From positions 2,046,001 to 2,110,000 of the forward strand of contig OZ244910.1 of the NCBI GenBank assembly GCA_965221735.1: DNA of 64,000 bases, read 5' to 3'. Within the stretch, counting starts at the first letter, position 1; every line of letters starts with the position of its first letter. A program made the translations under genes and the position numbers. This document shows, one piece after another, positions 7,832 through 14,406 of this stretch. The notes under the pieces are model-generated. The model worked only from the letters and a program-made list of their open reading frames with translations, had not been told where the DNA came from and did no database searches. This stretch comes from UBA2991 sp965221735. Lineage in GTDB: Bacteria > Chloroflexota > Dehalococcoidia > Tepidiformales > Tepidiformaceae.

Positions 7832-8740
7832 CTAGCTGCTCCGGGCGATCACGTTCTCGCTGAACCAGGCGATGTCGTCGAAGTCCGAAGAGGAGATGGC
7901 AACCTCCTCGACGCCGACCTCGGCGAAGCCCGCGATCTGTTCGAGCATGTTGTCGCCGTCGCCGAAGAGCACGCCGCTGTGGTCCCACTGCGTAACCTTC
8001 ACGGAGCGGCCCCAGCCGCGCGCCATCTGGGCGATGCCGCCGGCGATCTGGTCGGCGGCCTCCCGGGTCTGGCCGCGGGCGAGGATGACGTCGGAGGTGA
8101 GGGCGAGGGTGGCGGGGTCGCGACCGATGGCGTCGCAGGCGGCGCGGGCGTGCTCGGCCAGCTCAGCGACCTGGGCGGGGCCGAGCTGCCAGGTGTTGAT
8201 GGCGTCGGCCTGGCGGGCGGCGAGGCGGAGGAGGGCGCCGCGCCGGTTCAACCCGACCATGATGGGCGGGTGAGGCTGCTGCACCGGCTTCGGGGAGAAG
8301 GCGGCCCCGCCCTCGATCCGGTAGTGCTTGCCGGCGAACTCCGTCGTCTCCTGGGTCCAGAACGACTTCATGATCTGGATCCCTTCCTCGAGCTGCTCGA
8401 TGCGCCCGAGAAAGTCGAGCATCTCGAAGCCGTAGGGCTCGAAGTCGGCGTGTTCGTAGGCGGTGCCGATGCCGAGGACGGCCCGCCCGTTCGAGAGGGT
8501 ATCGACAGTCACGACCTGCTTGGCGAGCTGGAAGGGGGGCCGGAAGGGCATGCCCGTGACGTGCGTGCCCAGCCGCATGTGCCGGGTCTGTCCCGCTACC
8601 CAGGCGAGATAGGTCCAGGCGTCGGGCTGGTCGAAGGAGGGGTGGTCGACGACGTTGAACGTCTCGAAGCCGAGCTCATCGACCTCGCCGATCACGTCGT
8701 TCAGGGCGCCCCCGCCCGTGGCGACGAGGCCGAACTTCAC
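7832..8740 (-). CDS. luciferase-like (LLM class) flavin-dependent oxidoreductase
   Basis: A 302-residue TIM-barrel oxidoreductase of the bacterial luciferase superfamily, using F420 or FMN. Diagnostic stretches: FNVVDHPSF, MRLGTHVTGMPFRPPFQLAKQ, LSNGRAVLGIGTAYEHADFEPYG cut across the barrel, and SPKPVQQPHPPIMVG. GTG 8740 overlaps the stop of the upstream decarboxylase-like gene by four bases (GTGA), implying translational coupling. It is the last gene of the 11471-to-7832 operon. The substrate is unknown. Confidence 0.92.
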   Translation of the reverse strand: MKFGLVATGGGALNDVIGEVDELGFETFNVVDHPSFDQPDAWTYLAWVAGQTRHMRLGTHVTGMPFRPPFQLAKQVVTVDTLSNGRAVLGIGTAYEHADFEPYGFEMLDFLGRIEQLEEGIQIMKSFWTQETTEFAGKHYRIEGGAAFSPKPVQQPHPPIMVGLNRRGALLRLAARQADAINTWQLGPAQVAELAEHARAACDAIGRDPATLALTSDVILARGQTREAADQIAGGIAQMARGWGRSVKVTQWDHSGVLFGDGDNMLEQIAGFAEVGVEEVAISSSDFDDIAWFSENVIARSS

Positions 8741-9552
8741 GGCGACGACGTTCCCGCGGAGGAGTTGCCCGGGGCCTGGCTCGCGAGCAGTTCGAGGTCG
8801 TCGACCTTGCCGAACATGTAGGGCAGGAACGACTCGCCGGGGACGCGCGTGAGTATCTCGCCGTGGGTGTAGGTATCGCCCTCGCTGTAGCTCACGCCCA
8901 GCAGCTCGCGGATGGGGATGTCGGCGACGGGATCGTGGGGGGACTCGCGCAGGAGCACCTCGCCTTCGAGGGTCTCGACGAAGCGGGTGCGGCCAGTGTG
9001 GCGCACGCGCACGAGGACGGGGTCGTTGTCGAAGCCGCGGCCGTCGGGGGCGGGCATGAACTTGAAGTAGAAGCGCGAGCTCTCGGGGGATTCGCGGCCC
9101 TCGAAACGCTCGACGACGCGCCCGCGGACCTCGATGTACACGTGTCCATAGCGCTCGATCGTGCCGGTGATCTCGTCGCCGTCGCGGCGGACATGGATGT
9201 TGGCGACCTTCTTGGGCTCGCCGTAGAGCTCGCGCCCGAAGATGACGGCGCTGTCGGTCGACATGGGCATAGTGATGGGGTAGTCCCCGACGATGCCCTC
9301 GTACTGGCAGCGCACGTTGAGCCCGCCCGCCCCGAACGGCTGGAGCGTGTTGCTGACGCCGATGTGGGAGACGCTGACGGAGGCGATGGGCTCGTCGGCC
9401 GGCTCCAGGGGTGGGGGCAGGATCGCCGCGATGACGTCCGGGTCGGTGCGGAAGCTGGCGGCGATGCCGCGGAACGACTCGAACTCGGGGGTGGCGTAGC
9501 GCTTCTGGAGGCGGCGGACCTCCTCAAGGGTCTTCACGTAGCGGAGCGGCAT
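8737..9552 (-). CDS. acetoacetate decarboxylase (ADC) family protein
   Basis: A 271-residue ADC-fold protein. The motif RELYGEPKKVANI contains the adjacent lysines expected at the Schiff-base position of acetoacetate decarboxylase, so decarboxylase or related keto-acid (aldolase/dehydratase) chemistry is plausible. ATG 9552 has a strong AGGAGG 6 bases upstream. It lies between an SDR (41 bases upstream) and a luciferase-like oxidoreductase (4-base overlap), suggesting a carbonyl-substrate pathway. ADC-like families have varied substrates, so the precise reaction is open. Confidence 0.9.
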   Translation of the reverse strand: MPLRYVKTLEEVRRLQKRYATPEFESFRGIAASFRTDPDVIAAILPPPLEPADEPIASVSVSHIGVSNTLQPFGAGGLNVRCQYEGIVGDYPITMPMSTDSAVIFGRELYGEPKKVANIHVRRDGDEITGTIERYGHVYIEVRGRVVERFEGRESPESSRFYFKFMPAPDGRGFDNDPVLVRVRHTGRTRFVETLEGEVLLRESPHDPVADIPIRELLGVSYSEGDTYTHGEILTRVPGESFLPYMFGKVDDLELLASQAPGNSSAGTSSP

Positions 9553-9592
9553 GCTGGCCTCCTGCGGGTTTGGGTGGATTCGCCGCCGGGCG

Positions 9593-10429
9593 TCAGTCCA
9601 TGCGGCTGCCGCCGTCGACGTTCAACGCCTGACCGGTCATGTAGGACGAGTCATCCGAAGCGAGGAAGGCAACGACGGCGGCCTGCTCCTCGACGGTCGC
9701 CTGGCGACCCATGAGGAGCGCGCGGCGGATGGCGGCCTTGGAGGTGCCCGGCTCGGCGCCGGCGACCTCGTCGTAGCGGCCGAAGGTGCCGTCCATCATG
9801 TCGGTGTCAGTCGAGCCGGGGCAGACGATGTTGACGCGGATGTTGTCCCTGGCGAGCTCGAGGGCGAGCTGCTGGGTGAGGCCGTGCATCGCCCACTTGG
9901 TGGCGCAGTAGGCGCCGTAGTTGGGGATGCCGATACGTCCGGCGGTGGAGGAGATGTTGATGATGCTGCCACCCCCACCCTTCACCATCTCGCGGCCGAC
10001 GGCTCGGATGGTGTGGTAGAGGCCGTGGAGGTTGACGTCCACCGTCTCGTACCAGTTTTCGTCGGTCATCTCGAGGATGGGGGCGGCGCCGGCCAGGCTG
10101 GGGAGGGCCGCGTTGTTGACGAGGATATCGATGCCGCCAAGCTCGGCGACGGCGGCATCGACGGTGCGCTGGAGGTCGTCCTTGTCGGTCACGTCGCAGT
10201 CGATGGCGAGGGCGCGGCGGCCCATGCCGCGCACCTCCTCGGCGACGCTCTCGATGCCCCTCCAGCCCATCTCCTGCTCGTGCGCGGGGAAGCTGGAGGG
10301 GTCGCGTTGGCGCGCGGTCACGACGACGTCGGCGCCTTCCTCGGCGAGGCGCAGGACGATGGCGCGACCGATGCCGCGGTAGCGTCCCGCGCCGGTGACG
10401 AGGGCGAGGCGGCCTTCGAGCCTAGTCAT
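9593..10429 (-). CDS. SDR family oxidoreductase
   Basis: Classical short-chain dehydrogenase of 278 residues. The coenzyme motif is TGAGRYRGIG near residues 12-21 (slightly expanded), with NNA in the expected place, the catalytic serine in INISSTAG and the tyrosine/lysine pair in YCATK. The late VNIVCPGSTDTDM and GQALNVDGGSRMD are typical. Its start overlaps the end of the NTF2-like gene by 8 bases, so the two are likely translated together. Substrate unknown. Confidence 0.95.
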   Translation of the reverse strand: MTRLEGRLALVTGAGRYRGIGRAIVLRLAEEGADVVVTARQRDPSSFPAHEQEMGWRGIESVAEEVRGMGRRALAIDCDVTDKDDLQRTVDAAVAELGGIDILVNNAALPSLAGAAPILEMTDENWYETVDVNLHGLYHTIRAVGREMVKGGGGSIINISSTAGRIGIPNYGAYCATKWAMHGLTQQLALELARDNIRVNIVCPGSTDTDMMDGTFGRYDEVAGAEPGTSKAAIRRALLMGRQATVEEQAAVVAFLASDDSSYMTGQALNVDGGSRMD

Positions 10430-10913
10430 CGAACGGTCCGCCGGTGATGGCGCCGAGATCCTCCCACTTCATGGCGCGACGCCGGTTCCAGTGCTCGACC
10501 CAGCTATCGACGTAGCCCTGCCCGCCATGATGGTAGTCGACCTCGAGGGTGACCTCGCCCTCGTCGTTGAACTCGAGGCGGGACACGCCCTCGAAGGAGC
10601 GCCACTTGCCGTAGTTCTCGTCGTTCTCGTCCATCACCTGGGAGTAGGCCATCCAGAGGATGCAGATGCCGCGGTGATTCTCGGCGACATAGACCTCCTC
10701 GACGGGGACGCGCAGGGTGATGCCAACCTTGCGGCTGGCCCAGAACTGGCGGATCTCTTCCTTGCCGTTGAGGGCCTCGGCGTGGCTGACGATGTCGCGC
10801 ATGACGGCGTCATCAGAGAACCACTGGTCAGGGCCGTAGGGGTCGCCGCTGCTCCAGCCGCCCTCCTCGAAGAGCTTGCGTCCGGTCTCGATGTCATTGG
10901 GTCCGACGGGCAT
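10422..10913 (-). CDS. NTF2/SnoaL-like domain protein, copy A
   Basis: A 163-residue protein of the nuclear-transport-factor-2-like fold, with WFSDDAVMRDIVSHAEALNGKEE typical of the cone-shaped fold used by SnoaL-type cyclases, isomerases and dehydratases. ATG 10913 has AGGAGG and a TATGAT hexamer at 10943-10948. It is highly similar to the adjacent copy B; both begin with MPVGPNDIETGR/AR and share a WSSGDP/WGSGDL pattern, so they are a tandem duplication. Its chemistry is unassigned; it may assist the neighbouring SDR/ADC pathway. Confidence 0.85.
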   Translation of the reverse strand: MPVGPNDIETGRKLFEEGGWSSGDPYGPDQWFSDDAVMRDIVSHAEALNGKEEIRQFWASRKVGITLRVPVEEVYVAENHRGICILWMAYSQVMDENDENYGKWRSFEGVSRLEFNDEGEVTLEVDYHHGGQGYVDSWVEHWNRRRAMKWEDLGAITGGPFDD

Positions 10914-10942
10914 GGTTGCGCCTCCTTGGTCGTGCGGCGCGA

Positions 10943-10948
10943 ATCATA
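10943..10948 (-). promoter_or_regulatory. putative -10 hexamer TATGAT before NTF2-like copy A
   Basis: TATGAT (minus strand) differs from the sigma70 consensus at one base and lies 29 bases before ATG 10913, between the two tandem copies. It suggests that copy A and the rest of the operon can be transcribed independently of copy B. Confidence 0.45.
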
Positions 10949-10979
10949 AACGGGGAAGGGAGGGCTGAGGGGACGGGCG

Positions 10980-11471
10980 TCAGGCGCCGGTGATGGCGCC
11001 GAGGTCCTTCCAGTCCATGGCGCGCCGGGCGTTCCAGTGCTCGACCCAGCTCTCGCACATGCCCTGGACGCCGTGGTGATAGTCGACCTCGAGGGTGACC
11101 TTGCCCTCGTCGTTGAACTCAAGGCGCGACATGCCCTCGAAGCAGCGCCACTTTCCGAAGTTCTCGTCGCTCTCGTCGGTGATCTGCGAGTAGGCCATCC
11201 ACATGACGGCGACGCCGCGGTGGTTCTCGGCGACGTAGATCTCCTCGGCGGGGACGCGGACGGCCATGCCGTACTTGCGGTTGCGCCAGAAGCTGCCCCA
11301 GAACTGACGGATCTCGTCCTTGCCGCGCATGGCGCCGTCGTAGTTGACGATGTCGCGCATGACGGCGTCATCGGCGAACCACTGGTCGGGGCCGTAGAGG
11401 TCGCCGCTCCCCCAGCCGCCATCCCCGAAGAGCTGGCGGGCGGTCTCGATGTCGTTGGGTCCGACGGGCAT
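10980..11471 (-). CDS. NTF2/SnoaL-like domain protein, copy B
   Basis: A 163-residue paralogue of copy A, 66 bases upstream in transcription order and the first gene of the minus-strand operon. Shared landmarks are MPVGPNDIET, DQWFADDAVMRDIV, VAENHRG, SRLEFNDEG and VTLEVDYHHG. Copy B has four extra residues (GSFWRNRK region) where copy A has a shorter loop, and lacks the FDD tail of copy A. ATG 11471 is preceded by AGGAGG and a TATCAT hexamer at 11496-11501. Function unassigned. Confidence 0.85.
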   Translation of the reverse strand: MPVGPNDIETARQLFGDGGWGSGDLYGPDQWFADDAVMRDIVNYDGAMRGKDEIRQFWGSFWRNRKYGMAVRVPAEEIYVAENHRGVAVMWMAYSQITDESDENFGKWRCFEGMSRLEFNDEGKVTLEVDYHHGVQGMCESWVEHWNARRAMDWKDLGAITGA

Positions 11472-11495
11472 GGGGCGCCTCCTGCGGTGGGGCGG

Positions 11496-11501
11496 ATGAT
11501 A
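11496..11501 (-). promoter_or_regulatory. putative -10 hexamer TATCAT of the NTF2/SDR/ADC/LLM operon
   Basis: TATCAT on the minus strand, 24 bases before ATG 11471. It would be the promoter of the five-gene operon running to 7832. Confidence 0.45.
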
Positions 11502-11556
11502 GCGGGGAAATAGCGGAGGGAGCGTGCCCGCTCAGCCAGCCCGGGGCCTCGCGGTA

Positions 11557-13410
11557 TCACTCGATCGAGCGCCAGAGTGGCATCTGCTCGTACTTCACGT
11601 CCCCCCAGCAGACGACCTCGCCAGACTCCGTCAGGGCGCAGGTGCGGAATTCGCTTGCGCTGATCGCGGTGAAGGGGCCGGGTGGCGGCTGAATCAACTG
11701 GTCGTGGTAGGGGCTCTCGCTGGGGCTATCTTCCTTGTATCCGTCGTATCGGCGGGATGCCCAGGCCCAGCAGACCGCCTCGCCGGCGTCAGTGAGGGCG
11801 CACGCGTGCTGCCAGCCGACGGCGATCGCGATGTAATGCCCCGAAGGGGCGTCGGTTCCCCAGCAAACCGCCTCGCCGGCATCCGTCAGTGCGCAAGTCG
11901 CGTCGCGCCCAAGGAAGGAACGGAAGGGGGAGGTGCCCCGGCAGACCTCTTTTCCGGCTTCCGTGAGCGCGCAGGTGCGGAAGTCGCCCACGCTGACGGC
12001 CGTGTACCACCCTGGTGGCACCTCGCTTTGACCCCAGTTGTTCCAGCCCCAACAGACCGCCTGTCCGGCCTCTGTGAGGGCGCAGGTGTGGTTCCTTCCA
12101 TCGCTGACCGCCACGTAGGGGGCGGGCTGGGGATCAGGTAGAGGCAGGACGTTGGGAACAGCCGTCCAGCACACAGCCTCGCCGGTCTCGGTAAGGGCGC
12201 AGGCGCGGTCGCCAGCGTTGCTGATAGCCGCGTAGCGGCCCAGGGAGGAACTCGGCGGCGTCATCAGGCCGAACCTGCCGAAGAGCGCTGTGTCGATGCC
12301 TGAAGCCCAACACTCCGCCTCTCCCTCAGCCGTTATCGCACAGGCGTAGTTCCCACCCTGGCTGACCGCCCTGTACGGCTGGCTCCACAGGCAAGTTGGA
12401 CCCCCAAACTCGTTAACCGAGCAGAAGTCGCCGTCGGGCAGGCTCTCCGCGCCATCGTCGGCCTCCAGCCACACCAGGCTCTCCTCTTCGTGGTACGGGT
12501 AGGGGCCGCTCGATCGCCAGCAGGCGAATCTGCCGCTCGCACTTGCTGCACAGGCGGACAGGACGGTGGCGTCAAGGTAGTCCGAGTACCCGACAGTAAC
12601 CGCGACCCAGGCGCCGGGAGGGGGGTCACGCACCCTGCCGGGCCTGGAGGGCAGTTCGTTGCTGTCACCAGAGGCGGCGCGGGCTCGCTCGCTGTACCTG
12701 CCCCAGCACAGCACCTCCCCATCATCGGTGACGCCACATGTGTAGCCGTCGGTCGTGCCGACCGTGGTGTATCGGCCTGCTGGAGCGTCCGCCGCCGACT
12801 CGTCGTCGCCCCAGCAGGCCACCTGACCGGCCTCCGTGACGGCACACGTAGTCCCGCTGTCGGCGTCAAGGTCGATGTGGCGCTCGTTCGACACGATGGT
12901 GGCCACTTCGTCCCCCCAGACCCAGCAGGCCAGCTCGCCAGCCTCTGTGAGGGCACAGACGGACTCATGGCCTCCCACGGCAATCGCCGTGAAGGGGCCA
13001 GGGGGCGCGCTCACGACCGGACTCGCAGGTAGGGCCCGGACGATAGCCTCGTGAGCTGGAGTGGCGGCGGTCGTCGGGGTGGGCGTGGCGGCGGCGGTCG
13101 GGGTGGGCGTGGCGGCGGTGGTCGGGGTGGGCGTGGCGGCGGTGGTCGGGGTGGGCGTGGCGGCGGCGGTCGGGGTGGGCGTGGCGGCGGTGGTCGGGGT
13201 GGGCGTGGCGGCGGTGGTCGGGGTGGGCGTGGCGGCGGCGGTCGGGGTGGGCGTGGCGGCGGCGGTCGGGGTGGACGTGGCGGCGGTGGTCGGGGTGGCG
13301 GCCGGCGGGGACGGCGGCGGGGAGTCGCCCCCGCATGCCGCAAGGGCCACGGCGATCAACGCCGCCAACGCCACGAGGAGGGCGGTCCTTCGACTCGACA
13401 GTCCTGTCAC
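11557..13410 (-). CDS. RCC1-like repeat lipoprotein with TPT-rich stalk
   Basis: A secreted protein of about 617 residues. A signal peptide (SSRRTALLVALAAL core) ends in the lipobox LAAC with Cys26, so it should be membrane-anchored. Next come a low-complexity stalk of nine 8-residue TPT[A/T]AATP units (residues 47-118) and about a dozen blade-like repeats built on C-A-L-T-x-x-G-E-x-x-C-W. That spacing (C-x9-C) suggests a disulphide in each blade. RCC1/BLIP-II-type propellers bind proteins, so a binding or adhesion role is plausible. I prefer GTG 13410, 8 bases after TAGCTT; GTG 13428 is the alternative. Confidence 0.85.
   Translation of the reverse strand: MTGLSSRRTALLVALAALIAVALAACGGDSPPPSPPAATPTTAATSTPTAAATPTPTAAATPTPTTAATPTPTTAATPTPTAAATPTPTTAATPTPTTAATPTPTAAATPTPTTAATPAHEAIVRALPASPVVSAPPGPFTAIAVGGHESVCALTEAGELACWVWGDEVATIVSNERHIDLDADSGTTCAVTEAGQVACWGDDESAADAPAGRYTTVGTTDGYTCGVTDDGEVLCWGRYSERARAASGDSNELPSRPGRVRDPPPGAWVAVTVGYSDYLDATVLSACAASASGRFACWRSSGPYPYHEEESLVWLEADDGAESLPDGDFCSVNEFGGPTCLWSQPYRAVSQGGNYACAITAEGEAECWASGIDTALFGRFGLMTPPSSSLGRYAAISNAGDRACALTETGEAVCWTAVPNVLPLPDPQPAPYVAVSDGRNHTCALTEAGQAVCWGWNNWGQSEVPPGWYTAVSVGDFRTCALTEAGKEVCRGTSPFRSFLGRDATCALTDAGEAVCWGTDAPSGHYIAIAVGWQHACALTDAGEAVCWAWASRRYDGYKEDSPSESPYHDQLIQPPPGPFTAISASEFRTCALTESGEVVCWGDVKYEQMPLWRSIE
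13057..13272. repeat. nine 24-base tandem repeats encoding the TPT[A/T]AATP stalk
   Basis: Nine in-frame 24-base units lie inside the lipoprotein gene. The variable codon (GCC/ACC, giving A or T) follows the order A-A-T-T-A-T-T-A-T, meaning a 72-base three-unit block has itself been duplicated. Unit-number changes keep the frame and would lengthen or shorten the stalk. Confidence 0.9.
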
Positions 13411-13418
13411 CGGTGTCG

Positions 13419-13424
13419 AAGCTA
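13419..13424 (-). promoter_or_regulatory. -10-like hexamer TAGCTT, leaderless-type, for the RCC1-like lipoprotein
   Basis: TAGCTT on the minus strand, 8 bases before GTG 13410. It supports the shorter start, which gives a compact signal peptide. Confidence 0.35.
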
Positions 13425-13492
13425 ACACGGACGTGCCGCGAATTACCCCACCTGTTCGAGAGTCCCGGGTGTGCCCAGCCGCCGTCCGGACG

Positions 13493-13532
13493 GGGTCGCG
13501 GGCGGTCTCGAGGTTTTCGGGTCCGACGGGCT
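13493..13532 (-). pseudogene. relic of a third NTF2-like gene start
   Basis: The minus strand reads PVGPENLETARDP, matching PVGPNDIETARQL at the start of NTF2-like copy B. Two 12-base blocks are identical (those encoding PVGP and ETAR) at the same spacing. The ATG has become CAG and similarity ends after about 40 bases. It is best explained as the remains of a further tandem copy. The rest of the gap 13429-13599 holds nothing I recognise. Confidence 0.5.
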
Positions 13533-13599
13533 GGAGGTCTCCGGCGGCAGGGGGGATGACGGCGAGAGAGGGTAGGAGGGATGCGGAAGATCGAGGGTT

Positions 13600-13875
13600 C
13601 TAGTCTCCCGCAGCGGGAACAGGAAGGAGGCCGAGCAGCCCGTTTCGGTAGTCATCCTCGGTCAGGTCGGCCTCCGCATACTCGGTGGCAAACTGCTCCA
13701 GCATCCCCAGCACTTCCCTGATAGGCTGCGCTGCGCGATCCTGATTGCTCCAATCAACGGTTGCCAAGAAGTCATTGAGCGAGTCGGGCTGCAGACCGCC
13801 TCGAAGCGCACGGCGGACGGCATTCTCAACATCCACAAGAGCGAGCGTTTCGATTGGGATGGGGGCCTGGGTCAT
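13600..13875 (-). CDS. small acidic protein of unknown function
   Basis: A 91-residue soluble protein (MTQAPIPIETL start) with helical, acidic character and a C-terminal block EVLGMLEQFATEYAEADLTEDDYRNGLLGLL that looks like a conserved small-protein motif. ATG 13875 has GGTGG upstream; the frame can extend to 13908. The region is less GC-rich than its neighbours. A plus-strand reading frame begins on the overlapping CATG, so only one of the two may be real; this one has the better composition. No family recognised. Confidence 0.5.
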   Translation of the reverse strand: MTQAPIPIETLALVDVENAVRRALRGGLQPDSLNDFLATVDWSNQDRAAQPIREVLGMLEQFATEYAEADLTEDDYRNGLLGLLPVPAAGD

Positions 13876-14305
13876 GGAAGTCACCACCCTCGAAGAACTT
13901 GAACGCATCTGCGAGGCAGAAGGCGTTCAAGGGAAGCGCTCTGCCAGAATTCTCTCTGACATCATCGCGTACTCAGCGCCAGCCCGAAACCCAGCCTACG
14001 CCGGGGGGGAGTCGTTCATTCTCAAGGTCATGACTCCGAACGGCCGGCACATCGCCACGTGGCACGAGATCAGGATGCCCGAAGGACTACACGAGGCGCG
14101 ACTGCTCGAGAGTGCGGGCGCAGTAGGGCTCAGCCGCCGCCGATGGCGGGGACGAACTGGATCTCGGTGCTCTCCGTCACGGGCTGGAGGAGGCCGAGGT
14201 GGTTCGTCTCGCCGTCGATGGCGGCCAGGATCTCGGGGATCAGTGCGCCGTCTTCGTCGAGGAGGCGCTCCTTCATGCCGGGGTAGCGTTCGTCAAGGGC
14301 GTTGA
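13874..14305 (+). pseudogene. possible truncated or frameshifted hypothetical gene
   Basis: From ATG 13874 the frame reads plausibly for about 80 residues (LEELERICEAEGVQGK, then SFILKVMTPNGRHIATWHEI). It then turns into an arginine/glycine-rich shadow of the MoaD gene on the other strand until 14305. The natural C-terminus is therefore missing or in another frame, and I read it as gene debris. Its start overlaps the start codon of the opposite small gene. It is not assigned to any family. Confidence 0.3.
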
Positions 14306-14396
14306 TGACCTGGCGCAGGTTGCGCCCGGACACCTCGACCGTGCGGGCGCCCCCAGTGAGGCCCTCGAGCAGCGAGGGGATGAAGACGGTGGCCAC
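14130..14396 (-). CDS. MoaD/ThiS-like sulfur carrier protein
   Basis: An 88-residue beta-grasp protein. It begins MATVFIPSLLEGLTGG, has the GRNLRQVINALDERYPG helix and ends in GGG, giving the diglycine tail that is thiocarboxylated in MoaD, ThiS and related carriers. It starts 11 bases after the molybdenum hydroxylase gene, which suggests a role in supplying molybdopterin sulfur, although other sulfur-transfer roles occur in this family. Confidence 0.85.
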   Translation of the reverse strand: MATVFIPSLLEGLTGGARTVEVSGRNLRQVINALDERYPGMKERLLDEDGALIPEILAAIDGETNHLGLLQPVTESTEIQFVPAIGGG

Positions 14397-14406
14397 GAGC
14401 CCCTCG

